Shown here: positions 32,395-42,606 of the stretch, one piece after another
How the letters are laid out: every line of letters starts with the position of its first letter
Position numbering within the stretch: the first letter of the stretch is position 1
Origin: Prostheceraeus crozeri
Taxonomy: Eukaryota; Platyhelminthes; Polycladida; Euryleptidae
Reading direction: 5' to 3'
DNA length: 64,000 nt
Assembly (NCBI GenBank): GCA_907163375.1
Contig: CAJQUW010007759.1
Coordinates: 1 to 64,000, forward strand
Notes under the pieces: generated by a model
What the model was told of the DNA's origin: nothing
The model's input: only the letters and a program-made list of their open reading frames with translations
Databases searched by the model: none
Position numbers and translations under genes: made by a program

Positions 32395-33027
32395 CTATCC
32401 AACACGCATTGAGCGCCTAGTAGCTCTTTTTTGTTGAAGATCATCGGGATCATGAAGCTCTCGCTTGACCGCCATCGTGGGTGTTTTACTTTTTGTTTCA
32501 TATTGTAAGTGACCCTTGTCCAACTCATTCACAGTCGGTCCTCCAATAATATTGTGTGGTACATTTTGATCAGATAAAATTTTCTGAAAATATGACCACC
32601 CTTGTGGTGCACCTAGCTTTCGCCTTACATCTCTGACAGCATATTGCAGAAGGTCATCTATGTGACTATTTCTAATAACATCACCAGTTGTTTCATCTAT
32701 TATCTCCCCTCTCTCATTGAACTTCACATGTGGATCAATGAAGTCAAATAATCGCTCAGCGCACACACGATATGGTCGAGGTGTTGACAAGGTTATAAAT
32801 CGTCGCAACTTATCACGAATCTGTCGCCTCTCATCAATGTTTTCAGCTGTTAACTGCATTCGTCGATAGGGATCCTTAATCTTCTGAATTTCCATATCCT
32901 TTTGTGTTAGTTCCTTAAGTTGATTCGTAATAGGTTGATCTATACTTTTGACTTCTTGTGCACTTTGTAATGTAGTCAATTGTATATACTCCTGTTGAGG
33001 AATGACTACCATCTTTGAATACGACAT
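32395..33027 (-). CDS. Conserved Polinton-like protein, unknown (B2)
   Basis: 210 intact codons from ATG. N-terminus MSYSKMVVIPQQEY, then a charged helical segment, KDPYRRMQLTAENIDER, and a folded C-terminal half including VRDVRRKLGAPQGWSYFQKIL. Proteins opening with a short (M)VxIPxE(x)Y block, a coiled first half and a globular C-terminus accompany this integrase type in many invertebrate elements. Lies between ATPase and integrase with about 40 and 120 bp gaps. No enzymatic motif visible. Confidence 0.7.
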   Translation of the reverse strand: MSYSKMVVIPQQEYIQLTTLQSAQEVKSIDQPITNQLKELTQKDMEIQKIKDPYRRMQLTAENIDERRQIRDKLRRFITLSTPRPYRVCAERLFDFIDPHVKFNERGEIIDETTGDVIRNSHIDDLLQYAVRDVRRKLGAPQGWSYFQKILSDQNVPHNIIGGPTVNELDKGHLQYETKSKTPTMAVKRELHDPDDLQQKRATRRSMRVG

Positions 33028-33068
33028 GTTTGTAATAATAGTAAGGCAACAAAGTACATTGCTTAAAA

Positions 33069-33704
33069 CTAGCTGTGAACCGAGAAAACTGTCATTGGTT
33101 CAACGGAATTAGGTATGATATTAGTTCGAAATCGAAGTCGTTCCGGACATTCCTGGGTTAGATCAATAAATAGATAGCCATGTGGTTTCTTAGTTACATC
33201 TTCATATATTTTTGAAAGAACTTTCGGTTGTTGAGGTAATATCTGTCTACTGAGATGATGTATCTGACTGCTGTCTCTTGGATTTTTAAATATTGCCAAA
33301 TAATGTGTATTCAAACTCCTAGTTCTTTGCTCTTTCCCTCCATCGAAGATGTTTTGGGTGATATAGATTATGAAGGCTTCCCTATGATGTGCTGTCTGAA
33401 TAAGCATTTCAGTTACATCTTTCGATGATTTGCTTTCACGCAATAGATCATCTAGCACAATTAAGTCACCTGCTTTGATGTCTTCAGTTGATGGCAACCC
33501 TTGCTTCACCTCATAACCTTTCTGGCGAAGTGCAGAATGTAGTTGTGGTTGAAATATGCCATAATACAATTTAACTCTTTTAATTTCCTTGTTAAACATC
33601 TCATTTCTAAATTGTAGTAATTGACTTACAAAAGTAGTTTTACCGGACTGACTTGGTCCGGCCACACACATTGTGCGATCAGTGAATAGGCGAAAATCTG
33701 TCAT
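33069..33704 (-). CDS. FtsK/HerA-type packaging ATPase (B2)
   Basis: 211 intact codons from ATG. Walker A GPSQSGKTT (residues 16-24), Walker B DLIVLDDLL (80-88), glutamine-containing sensor YITQNIF (about 114-120) and the LNTHYLAIFKNPRDSSQ block follow the A32-like order of genome-packaging ATPases of adenovirus-like, Polinton and large DNA viruses. About 210 residues is the usual size for Polintons. It would power DNA packaging into capsids, so its conservation between B1 and B2 argues that the lineage formed, or recently formed, virions. Confidence 0.9.
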   Translation of the reverse strand: MTDFRLFTDRTMCVAGPSQSGKTTFVSQLLQFRNEMFNKEIKRVKLYYGIFQPQLHSALRQKGYEVKQGLPSTEDIKAGDLIVLDDLLRESKSSKDVTEMLIQTAHHREAFIIYITQNIFDGGKEQRTRSLNTHYLAIFKNPRDSSQIHHLSRQILPQQPKVLSKIYEDVTKKPHGYLFIDLTQECPERLRFRTNIIPNSVEPMTVFSVHS

Positions 33705-33892
33705 CCTGAAATTTCAAAAGCTTTAACGACCAACACCCACCAGTTTGCTTAGAATAAAACAAATCATGTTCCATAACAACTTTATTTACATTTAGAAACT
33801 TTCATTTCACATTCACAGCATTTGTGTTTCCTCATCAATGTCAGCATTAAAATAACTTCTCGCGTCAATTTGAGCATCTTGGCCTTTCAATT

Positions 33893-34555
33893 TCAACTTA
33901 ACACTCCCTTGGATTTCCGTCCCCGCTTTTTGCATTGTTTAACATCCTTCTCATCTTTTGAAGTAGGTTTATCGATGGTGATTAGACACTTATCAATCGG
34001 CATTGGCTCATAAACCAACTGTAGAACTTTCATTTGTAACGATGCCACTTTTCCGGTTGAGGCCTGAGCACCAATGTATAGTCCGTTGACGTGTATTAAA
34101 TCCATGTATCGTCCGCGCTTCAGATCATCACACTCCATTGTATTTCCAAGTAGATCGAATGCTTGAAAGTGATCGGACAATTTCAAGAATAGCGTATCGA
34201 ACTCGGGTAATTCCTTATAGCCACTTCCTTCTTCTAACGCCTTCCTCCAATGTGTAGGAGCACTTTCGGGCAACACAACGCATTCCTTCGCAAAAGGGTC
34301 GATGGTTTTGAGTATCATCTGCTGCCATTTCGGAAAGGTTACTCGCATTTGTCTTATGTTGCTATAACCAGATGAAGACATACCATTACTGTGGAAAAAT
34401 GGAACTTGAAGGTAGAAACCATCGTCACCATAGTTCAACGTTTGGAAGTAAAAGGTATTTCCAATCCCTTGAACCTTCCTTGTCGGTCGGAATTTTAAGA
34501 GATCACGTTCAAATGAGTCGCTCTCCTCTCTAACTATAAACATTTTTTGAGACAT
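33893..34555 (-). CDS. Candidate structural or ssDNA-binding protein (B2)
   Basis: 220 codons from ATG. N-terminus MSQKMFIVREESDSF, then a beta-rich body with GNTFYFQTLNYGDDGFYLQV, a helical insertion (LPEFDTLFLKLSDHFQAFD), GRYMDLIHVNGLYIGAQ, LQMKVLQLVYEPMP and a basic tail KKRGRKSKG. Just below the stop, bases 33892-33820 keep coding similarity to the B1 tail (GQDAQ...EETQML) in another phase, so the last ~25 residues were lost by a frameshift. Either a minor capsid protein or an OB-fold-type DNA-binding protein would fit. The GLYIG...SLQMKVLQL pattern resembles two genes of the Polinton at 42607. Confidence 0.65.
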   Translation of the reverse strand: MSQKMFIVREESDSFERDLLKFRPTRKVQGIGNTFYFQTLNYGDDGFYLQVPFFHSNGMSSSGYSNIRQMRVTFPKWQQMILKTIDPFAKECVVLPESAPTHWRKALEEGSGYKELPEFDTLFLKLSDHFQAFDLLGNTMECDDLKRGRYMDLIHVNGLYIGAQASTGKVASLQMKVLQLVYEPMPIDKCLITIDKPTSKDEKDVKQCKKRGRKSKGVLS

Positions 34556-34640
34556 AATTCAATGTTGTACTTATTCGGAGCTTTTCAACCGTCAGTGATG
34601 AATCATAGCTTGAAAGTGATTAAAGAGTACAAGCGCGTCT

Positions 34641-34667
34641 CTCTTATATACATATTCACATGAGTCA
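34641..34667 (-). promoter_or_regulatory. TATA box and bZIP motif (B2 gene 4)
   Basis: On the minus strand TGACTCA (34661-34667) precedes TATATAAGAG (34641-34650), about 86 bp before the ATG at 34555. Confidence 0.6.
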
Positions 34668-34704
34668 TCAATCAATGATGACGTTTCAATCCATGATTCG
34701 TCGT

Positions 34705-35097
34705 CTACGGATACACTGCGGCACCTGCCACAACTTTCCCTAGTGGACTGTTGAGCACATTGTAAATGCTGTTTCCAATATCATTCAACATATTCAAAAA
34801 CCTACCACCTCCACGCTGAAATAAGTTCCGCCTTTTCATATCACTGCTTCTTGGATTTGAAAATTTTCTAATGCTGTTTAGAGAATCAGTACTCAATAAA
34901 GGCTTGTATATTTGGAGGCATTTGTGTATTGCAAAAGCCAAATCACGGATGAAATCATCACTGGAGTTTTGAATTAATTTGCACTTAACTTTATTGTTTC
35001 GCATGCTGTTTAACTTTCGCAACGCCTTCTTAAACTGACTTGAAGGTCTAAAAGAACCATTCTTCCGAGAAAAAGATGCCTTTCGTTTAGCAGTCAT
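34705..35097 (-). CDS. Basic core-like protein with GG motif (B2)
   Basis: 130 codons from ATG 35097 (the B1 homologue starts at the equivalent ATG, so the longer 149-codon reading is not preferred). Very basic N-terminus (TAKRKASFSRKNGSF), helical middle (DDFIRDLAFAIHKCLQ), then KRRNLFQRGGGRFLNML and a hydrophobic C-terminus. A (K/R)xLxQ(R/K)GGxFL motif near the C-terminus marks a small protein widespread in Polinton-like elements; the GGG/GGF could be a maturation protease site, as in adenovirus core proteins. DNA-condensing or membrane-active role is inference. Confidence 0.65.
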   Translation of the reverse strand: MTAKRKASFSRKNGSFRPSSQFKKALRKLNSMRNNKVKCKLIQNSSDDFIRDLAFAIHKCLQIYKPLLSTDSLNSIRKFSNPRSSDMKRRNLFQRGGGRFLNMLNDIGNSIYNVLNSPLGKVVAGAAVYP

Positions 35098-35163
35098 TTT
35101 TATTGTGTTAAAAGCCAAGCATTTATAAAAATATACATTTTTGCTTAGTTCCATGCAACAAAG

Positions 35164-35795
35164 TCAAACGGTAACAGATGGTAGGTCGTAGTCATCAACA
35201 TCACTCAAGGTCTGAGTCGTTGCAGTTATAAGCTGTTCTATATTACACATTAAATCCTTTGATAGAGGACAGCATGAACAGCATGGTTTTGAAGCGAAGA
35301 CTTTTAAAAGATTAGCATAGTATGTTCTAAACTTGATTATGTCCCGGTCATCTTGCACTGCCACATTGACGCTCATCGACGGGGGTCCGGTAAACATGTC
35401 CACCTTGAATTTGTCACCATTTTCCTCATAGTGGCTAAATACGATTATATCATGCAAACAAGTCTTCAATTTCCGTGTTCTCATTTCACAATAGCAACGA
35501 GAACTCTGTGGAATAGCTTCCGTCAAACTCAGAGGTTTGAACACTTCATCGAGCCAAAATCTTAGTAATCGCGTAAGGGCATTGGTCAATGTCCTCATCA
35601 AGAGTTTCTGAAGTTCAATTTCATCTTCACAATGGTAGAATGTGACAATATCCTGCATCAGATCTATGAGATCAGCTTTGTAACCAATAACATCATTTGC
35701 AGGGTAGAAAATTTTGCTAGTAAACAGATTGTCTTTGTGAATAATTGAAACAGGAATGATCGTGGCAAATGGCGTGTTTATTAATGTTTACAATC
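35164..35795 (-). CDS. Polinton-like unknown protein (B2)
   Basis: The open frame runs from a stop near 35798 to 35164; similarity to B1 begins at TPFATIIPVSIIHKD (about 35785), but no ATG is present there, so the start is lost or spliced. The first ATG in frame is at 35658 (MQDIVTFYHCEDEIEL). Body as in B1: LMRTLTNALTRLLRFWLDEVF, cysteine pair region, GPPSMSVNVAVQ, CCSCCP. Function unknown. Followed 67 bp later by the core-like gene. Confidence 0.6.
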
Positions 35796-35829
35796 CTCAA
35801 CAAGTATGGTTGTAATAGAAGTGTGATAA

Positions 35830-35888
35830 CCTTTTATACAAAAGCTGCACAATAGCAACCAATCACAGACACGCATGATGACTCATCA
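35830..35888 (-). promoter_or_regulatory. bZIP palindrome and TATA box (B2 gene 2)
   Basis: TGATGAGTCATCA (35876-35888 on the minus strand, a 13-bp palindrome), inverted CCAAT (GATTGG) at about 35860 and TATAAAAGG (35830-35838). The same 13-mer occurs in the terminal repeat of the Polinton at 42607. Confidence 0.65.
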
Positions 35889-36388
35889 TGAACGATATAC
35901 AGTAACTGTTGAAATTATTTCTTCATCACAAAGGGGACAAAATGTAGTTTCCAAGGGTATATAGCATGTAGAACACATGACAAAATGAGACCATGGTAAC
36001 AAGAGAAGGGATTTTTCCCGTTCAAAACATCTAATGCAGTTCCGTTCACATAATAATTCAAACGTCTCTGCTTCTAATTTCTTTCTGAAGTCACTTTCAT
36101 TGATAGAATATTTCGATAAATCGATTGAAGGTTTCACTTTTTTATCTCCGTTTCAGAAAGTTCCAATTTCATCCTCCTAATTTCACTGTCTTTATTATGT
36201 AGCATTGAGAAATCTTCTATCCAACTACGATCCAAATTAGCATTCATGGTATGCTCATCCAGATCCCTTAGTCGTTCAACTAAATCACCAGCTTTGATAT
36301 TTTCATTTAGATATGTAACAGTTTCTATAGTCTTTAGCGAATAACCAAGCTTTCTTGCAACAATCCATGAAATTGGGAAACTCGTCAT
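35886..36388 (-). pseudogene. IAP-type UBA-RING protein (B2), frameshifted
   Basis: Same domain order as 26459-26956. From ATG 36388 the UBA-like half (SWIVARKLGYSLKTIETV) runs to about 36134, where a frameshift puts the second half in another phase (36137-35886). The RING has lost one ligand position: the PCSHS of B1 reads PWSHF here, so a zinc ligand cysteine is replaced by tryptophan. Two independent lesions make it non-functional. Confidence 0.7.
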
Positions 36389-36391
36389 CAA

Positions 36392-36849
36392 TATTCACAT
36401 CAACAAACAACTTTCACGTATTCGTAACTTAACCTAGTTATGAAAATCAATACAATTGTCATCAATGGTCACAATTGTCGCATTTGAGCAAGCAATCTCA
36501 AAACAAACATCTGTTTAAGTACCGAAATAGATGTTCGCATCCCTATTCTAATTCACATACTCTAACTCAATTTCGGAACAAGCCGTTCCGATCTCAACAC
36601 ACAAATAAGTGTACCGAATCATTAAGTATGATCTCAATTCGCCTATCAATCGGAACGCGGTTCCTGTTTACATGTTCCTATCTATGTTCGCATCCATTGG
36701 CAATTCGAAACATGTTCATATCCATGTTCGCATTGGCAATTCGGAACATGTTGCTATCCATGTTCGTATCCACTATCAGTGCGTCCGCAATACTAACTAC
36801 TCCCATCCATGTACCTATCCCTCGCAAGTAGGGCACAGTTTTCACTACT
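36392..36849 (-). repeat. Terminal region of B2 with short repeats
   Basis: Between the element tip and the first gene, the words ATCCATGTTCG, GGCAATTCG and GAACATGTT recur several times (36680-36775). Only the outer ~45 bp (ending GGGATAGGTACATG) match the tip of B1; inside that the two ends have been reshuffled. Confidence 0.65.
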
Positions 36850-37250
36850 AGCGAATATTAGCTCTCCAAAGTTGTTCTAACTAATGTAATATTATAATAT
36901 ACTAAGAATACTATTATTCCTTCTGCATTCCTTTCATGTTCAGTCAATTCCGCGGTACTTTGTTCAAAACTGCATAAATTTGTAAGTAGGGCATTTGATA
37001 CTGGGTCTCAGCTCAAGTTCATTTAATAAAATCGAAACTGCATACACATTGGGGATTTCATTGATATTGAGCTGCTGCTCTACCTATTATATTTACTCTA
37101 TGGTCAAGAGTACATTCAGACTGCGGACTGAGCTAATTTAGAATTAAAATGATGACAGCATCTTCATATAAATAATTATCTTAACATAAATCATGACATG
37201 CATATATGACATCTTCGAAATAAAGAGTATCTTGAAAGACAAGATTAGTA

Positions 37251-38351
37251 TCAATCTGTAAATGAATACAAAGAAGTTTTGGCCCTGACTTCCGCTTTCA
37301 TTTCGCGAGTCTTCTCCGTTCTTACCCTCGCAACAGCATTAGTCTTCATGGACTTTCCTTCTTTATCATTTGTCTGGCTACAGATTTTAGTAGCTTTCCT
37401 ACCAAATTCAATGATAACCTGTTGCATCTGTCTGCTCAAAATAATGAGAATAAGCCAATCAGTCATGAAACTTAATTCCATAAAAATCCCTGCTATTAGC
37501 AAGAAGGCTCCTGTAGGTGAATTAAATGTGTTCGAAGATAGTGGATCGACAAGAAATCCAATTGCGGATGGTAGGGTCGAAATCAAATATATCACATTCA
37601 TCGCAATTAGCGCTATTACTAACCGGATGCGTGTCGGAGGTAGCTTTATATGTTGGGTTACATCTCGCTGATGCCTTTTTAGTAAGAAGGCAACAATGGT
37701 GCCATTGCAAATCAACAAAATAGCAACAGGAATAAAACAATAGATCGTGGCATCCAAAATTTTCAATGTTCTTTCTTGGATTGGATTGTTCCGCACTAAG
37801 CAAGCTCCATACGATGTGTATTCGCAAGTGAGGACTACATATACGATTTCAAATCCAAAGATAACCATAAGCGTCAAAACCAATGACAATACCATTCTTT
37901 TCAGAGTCATGATTTGCTTAAAATTCAAAGGCAAATAAATAGCAATAACTCTCTCTACGGATACTATGCATTGAATATATCCTGGTACTGTTAACAGCGT
38001 TCTTATCGGCATATGGATGATGTAACATAGTGTGATATGGTGATCTTCAACCCATATGTCTAAGCTGTTTCCGAGAAAATCAAGTAATAAATTAATAGCA
38101 AGATGCAAACAATCTACCATCAATAGTGTGCAGATGGCAACGGTGGTTGTCTTAGCTATATTCATGCGCCTCCGATAACATGACGAAATTATAAAAATGA
38201 TGAACGATCCTGAGAGTGATATTGATCTGAGGATAGGAATACCTTTTGCAATAAACTTATAAATGCTATCGATAACATTTTCCCAGTATAAGGATGATGG
38301 TGTCAGTGATGGTAATGTATCCGATGTTGAATTGGATTCAGCAACATCCAT
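37251..38351 (-). CDS. Rhodopsin-class GPCR, orphan (right arm)
   Basis: Intact 366-codon single-exon gene, paralogue of 12514-13617 with about 6% amino-acid changes and one residue fewer in the C-tail. Same seven membrane segments, ERV in place of DRY after TM3, and same N-terminal NST site. Changes cluster in TM3 (IHMPIRTLLTVPG for INMLIGTLLAIPG) and in the loop before TM7 (SSNTFNSPTGAF), positions that often touch ligand, so the two receptors might differ in specificity. Introduction of an arginine into TM3 is unusual and may instead mean relaxed constraint. Confidence 0.85.
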   Translation of the reverse strand: MDVAESNSTSDTLPSLTPSSLYWENVIDSIYKFIAKGIPILRSISLSGSFIIFIISSCYRRRMNIAKTTTVAICTLLMVDCLHLAINLLLDFLGNSLDIWVEDHHITLCYIIHMPIRTLLTVPGYIQCIVSVERVIAIYLPLNFKQIMTLKRMVLSLVLTLMVIFGFEIVYVVLTCEYTSYGACLVRNNPIQERTLKILDATIYCFIPVAILLICNGTIVAFLLKRHQRDVTQHIKLPPTRIRLVIALIAMNVIYLISTLPSAIGFLVDPLSSNTFNSPTGAFLLIAGIFMELSFMTDWLILIILSRQMQQVIIEFGRKATKICSQTNDKEGKSMKTNAVARVRTEKTREMKAEVRAKTSLYSFTD

Positions 38352-39554
38352 GCTATCGACTGACTTTCAATCCTATCCTAGCTCTTCGTGTGCACAACTC
38401 TGTCACTATAGAACCCATATTTAAATCAACAAAATGTCGTTGACATACATTAAAGCCTATCTCCACATTTCTATGTGCGTATGTTTTGCAATTCCTGAGA
38501 TAGAATAGATAACTCCAAGCAAACGAAGGGAATTTCTATGATATCGAAGGGGTTGTGAGTTCAGTATTTGGAAGTTAAAGCAGTCAGATCAGAAATAAGA
38601 TTCGAAACACAGAAGTATTTTCGAAAATGTGATTCCAAGTTCCAACTATGATTGAAACAGAACAATTCTACAGGCACTGCTTCCAATTAAATAATGTAGT
38701 TGAATATTATTTTAATGAAGGTGAGCAATATCTCTCCCAACAAAATTGTGGTATGAATTTCATCATTCCATCGAAGAAACGTGACGCTTAATCACAAAAG
38801 ACAATCTACAAAGGAAAAAGTGTATTCCAATAATGAGCAAATTATAACTCAATACAGAAAGTCAAAAGAAAAAGAATGCTCAGAACGATCTCATGGAACT
38901 CAAACCAAATTTGACAAATAAGGAAAATCTGAGTGAGAGCGTTTGAGGCTGCAAAAGGTGCGTTTACACGCTCAGCTTGATTGCTATCATTCTCTTTGCC
39001 GTTTTGGTCACCTGTTTGGACTATCCTTTTTCGTGATTTATCTGGTTGCAGATTTAAGAAGCTCTACAAACCAGTTCAATGACAATCTGTCGTACTTGCC
39101 TTCTCAAAATAATGAGAATATACAATATGGATGGCTTTAGTAATCAAAGAAAATCAAAGAAATTTCGAAAATCAATGTTCAAATAAGATTCAAAATTTCC
39201 TTGAGAGCTTGATCTGACTTCGCCTGACCTCATCGTCTGAGCAGATAGCACTAGGTCAACAAAGTCATGTTGCGACAACTCATGAAGTGTCCCACACCAC
39301 ATCCATACTACATCCAGTGTTCAGAGGCATTTTACTTTCGGGAAGTATATAGCACCACTGGGAAGCTGAACTCATCAACTTTATGGTAGACCAATTAACT
39401 TACCATTTGTTGTTATCACCGCTTCTACTAGCCAAGAAATCTATCGGATGGATGGATTTCAGGAAGGATCTTTTCGAAGTGTTTGTAATTAAATACCTGG
39501 TGGTACTAGAGAGAAATTTAGCCAAGCCAAATTTCTTCCAAGCAAGAAGACCAG

Positions 39555-40255
39555 TCACGAATTGGACTCCCTATTTGCCAAGAAGAGATAAGCCAAGAGT
39601 GAACTAGAATTCCCACCCATAGGAATGCCCCGAATTTCTTTAAAGATAAGTCCCCTGACGGTGACAAAACTGTTGTCTAGGATGAAATCAATAGCTGTGA
39701 GGAATTGGTTTTTGGACCAACAGAGATAACCTCTGTACTTCTTTCTCGAGAAGAATGTTGTCTGATGACCAGTGCAGATGAAGCTATTGGAACTGTTGAA
39801 CATTATGTCACACAAATCTCTTAAGGAGTCCTCAACCTGGTTTAAATTAAGGAGTTAAAATTAATTAATTTGGTTTAAATTAATTGAGTGTGGAAAAACC
39901 ATAAACTTGTAAAGAGTAGCAACTCATTCTCGAGATCCTGTCTACAAATTCCCCAGAAGAGTTAATGCTCCAGAAGGCATTCACACCCGAATTATTCTTG
40001 ATGGAAAGACAATAACGAAACTTGTCGCGGAAGAAGTTGTAAACTTTTGTTTACAAGTATGGCCAAATCTTTGGAAGTGCTGTCCCTGGCACCAGCTATA
40101 AATCTGCTTTTATACGGATCCTTGTGTAACTTAAGATTTGAAGAAAACTGGAGTGAAAAAAGATGCGTTGGGCACAGTCCAGTGGAGGAAGAAAATCCAC
40201 AACGATGACCCCACGAAGTGGGCCATGAGAAGGAGAAATTAATTGATTGCATCAA
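39555..40255 (-). pseudogene. Penelope-like RT relic (right arm)
   Basis: Mirror copy of 10610-11308 with the same blocks (KLHKDPYKSRFIAG; AIDFILDN; EIRGIPMGGNSSSLLA) and the same frame breaks, showing that the element was already dead before the arms duplicated. Here the motif reads GIPMGGNS, closer to the family form than the left copy. Confidence 0.75.
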
Positions 40256-40727
40256 CTTCGCATCTCAAATAGGTGATTGACTCGGATTCTTATTTCAGTT
40301 AATTGTTTGCTCAGAAGAAATTTCTGCTTGATGCACTTGGTCCACAATCATGCTTAAATTCGGTCCACATCTTTCAGATACTAAGCGGAGAGATTCCGGT
40401 AATGCCTCTGTAACATCGATGAATTTTAGTATCTGGACAATCTTTCTGATTCTCAAAAGTGAGCCAAGCGCAGGGAAATCTGCACTTGACTGCACACATC
40501 TAAGAATTTATTATCCAACACCTATTACAACAAATATCAAAACCATATCCAGTAAATGGTCTGACAAAAGGCAATGTCTTGGAATGTCATGTTTCCATCG
40601 ATCGCTAGCCTATAATTTTGATATCTTATAGTCAATAGTGACCGCAAGTTCAATAAAATCATCACCAATTTTAGAAATATATTATTTTACCTAGTTCAAA
40701 CAAAACTCATCATCTATCGCAAAAATG

Positions 40728-40800
40728 CGACCACGCCAGGACTCGAACCTGGAATCTCCTGATCCGTAGTCAGGCGCCTTATCCATTGGGCCACGCGGCC
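40728..40800 (-). tRNA. tRNA-Arg (ACG), right arm
   Basis: 73-nt minus-strand copy identical over the cloverleaf to 1297-1369, with perfect acceptor, anticodon (ACG) and T arm. Its partner in the left arm is damaged in the T stem. Looks functional. Confidence 0.93.
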
Positions 40801-41593
40801 GACATGCCAACCTACTCTGTCAAGTCAACAGAAACGAATGCTGGTGAGAGTGTGTGACTATACTTTCAGCAGAAGCATTCAAATCGATCAACAAGAGTGC
40901 GCGAGAAATCAGACAACAACACAACACTGACTGGACAGCATTTCAATTCGTTCAAAATTACACTTTCTTTCACTGAAAATTGGTTCCTGACATCACTTCA
41001 TTCAATTCCATTGTCAACAAATATATGCTTGCAAAAAATATTCTAATTTCAATTATGCCATTGGAGATTATTTATTTAATTATTAGCAGAAAACTTATTA
41101 ATTTCATTCCATTGACAACTATCTCAAACATCGCTTTACAAACATCAAATAGACAAACCTACCGGCATCATCAACAAAATATGATCAAAAATTATAACAA
41201 ATCGCTAAACTCCTTCGATTCATGTGCCAACGCTGATTGTTCTGTGCCATGTTTGTTAGAGCTACACAAATTTCAAAGCTTTTCTTACTTGTGGAGACTT
41301 CAAGCACATCCTATCCTATTCATGAATGCAACTGGAGTTTCAAGACAGAACTACAATGCAATTTCACAATTTGAAATACAAGGCTGCTGAACAAGTTTCT
41401 AATATCAATTTTTTGATTGTTCAGCAACGTGAGTCAAAACCCAAAACCCAAGCCCAAGTTTTAATAAATTATTAGAATCAACTAAACGAATTGCATTCTT
41501 TGTATTTTGTGATGACATAAAGATACTTCTATGGACCAAAATTTCTATTGGGCCCATGAGAAATGTGGTATCAGTCGGAGACGATTTTTTATT

Positions 41594-41996
41594 ACAATAG
41601 CTGCAATTAGTAGCCTAAGCACATGTATTAGGCCTACGATATAAAGCTTTCCTTTAATTCAGCCTACACTGATATACTGACTAATTGAAAATCATTGATT
41701 TAATTATGATTAAGTTACACATTGCTCATGACAAAGCAATTGTTTTCATTTTATCATTCTGAAAATAACAGACTTAATAAAAAGTATGGCTGCGTTGTGA
41801 GTGCATGGTTAAAAATATTTGGAATACGAAATTGGAATGATTCCATGTTTGGATAAATGTCGACTAGCTGTCGCAGACTGTTTAGCGGTGCAAAAATAAC
41901 TGCAAATATATAAAAGATATGACATATATAAAAAAATTCAATATCCACAAATGCAACAAAATACATGTAAGCTTACAGCAAATACAATAAGTACAA
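41594..41996 (+). repeat. LTR-like repeat (right arm)
   Basis: Reverse complement of 6806-7211, next to the second Ty3 copy. Ends at the same truncation point. Confidence 0.65.
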
Positions 41997-42072
41997 TAAG
42001 TCATTATTCTTCTGTGCAAGAAACCAGTGAAATTAATTTTTCTAAGTCTTCGTCAAAAACAGACCTAACAAA

Positions 42073-42606
42073 ATGATTTGTCATTATTGTCAAAAACAAG
42101 GCCATATCATGAGAGATTGTTTTCTAAGGAACCGACACATGTCAGAATCTGCACCAAATACTCGAACAAACAGAGCTTTCAACAATAATGGGAAAAGCAG
42201 TGGAAAATTGAACAGAATTTTTACCATTCGAAACATCACGAGTAGCAAGTCAGGTAAATTGCGTTTTGTAGAATGTAGATTCTTCATTTGTCACATGATA
42301 GGGCTAGCAGACATCGGTGCAACTGTTTCGTTAATTTCCAAAGATTTTTTGAATCGTAACAAACTAAACAGTAGTCTGAGAAACTGTTCACACTCAGCCG
42401 AGGGATTTGATAGAAATATGGGCATCTCTAACTTTTCCAAAAGCTTCACTGGTCCTCTTGAAATTGGCGGAGAGACTGTCGAAACTTCTTTCTTCGTGTC
42501 TTCATCTATATCGTATGATGCAATAATTGGTATGAACGTGTTAGACAACTTTGGATCTTTGCGGTTGAATGACTCAGGACCGGATTTGGACCTTCTTTTG
42601 AACATA
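42073..42606 (+). pseudogene. Ty3 gag knuckle and protease (copy 2, 5' part)
   Basis: Continuous frame with the CCHC knuckle CHYCQKQGHIMRDC, a linker rich in N/S/R and the protease-like domain (GLADIGATVSLI). At 42606 the Polinton is inserted; the pol frame resumes at 60103 with GTTCCTAACGTTAC, the sequence that follows directly in copy 1. Confidence 0.85.

Larger units (their letters stand above)
30673..36849 (-). mobile_element. Polinton/Maverick-like element B2, truncated
   Basis: On the minus strand it begins at 36849 with AGTAGTGAAAACTGTGCCC and carries UBA-RING, unknown protein, basic core-like protein, candidate structural protein, packaging ATPase, a conserved unknown, chromodomain integrase and the start of another structural-type protein, ending near 30673. 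A polymerase and a major capsid gene are not present. Its 5' tip coincides with the inner edge of the right GPCR arm. The base composition is like its surroundings. Confidence 0.8.
36850..42606 (-). repeat. Right arm of inverted duplication, first part
   Basis: Mirrors 6183-14015 (without 7471-9533). Contains GPCR, Penelope relic, tRNA-Arg, LTR-like repeat and Ty3 gag/protease. It ends exactly at the Polinton insertion point, and resumes after it at 60103. Confidence 0.85.
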
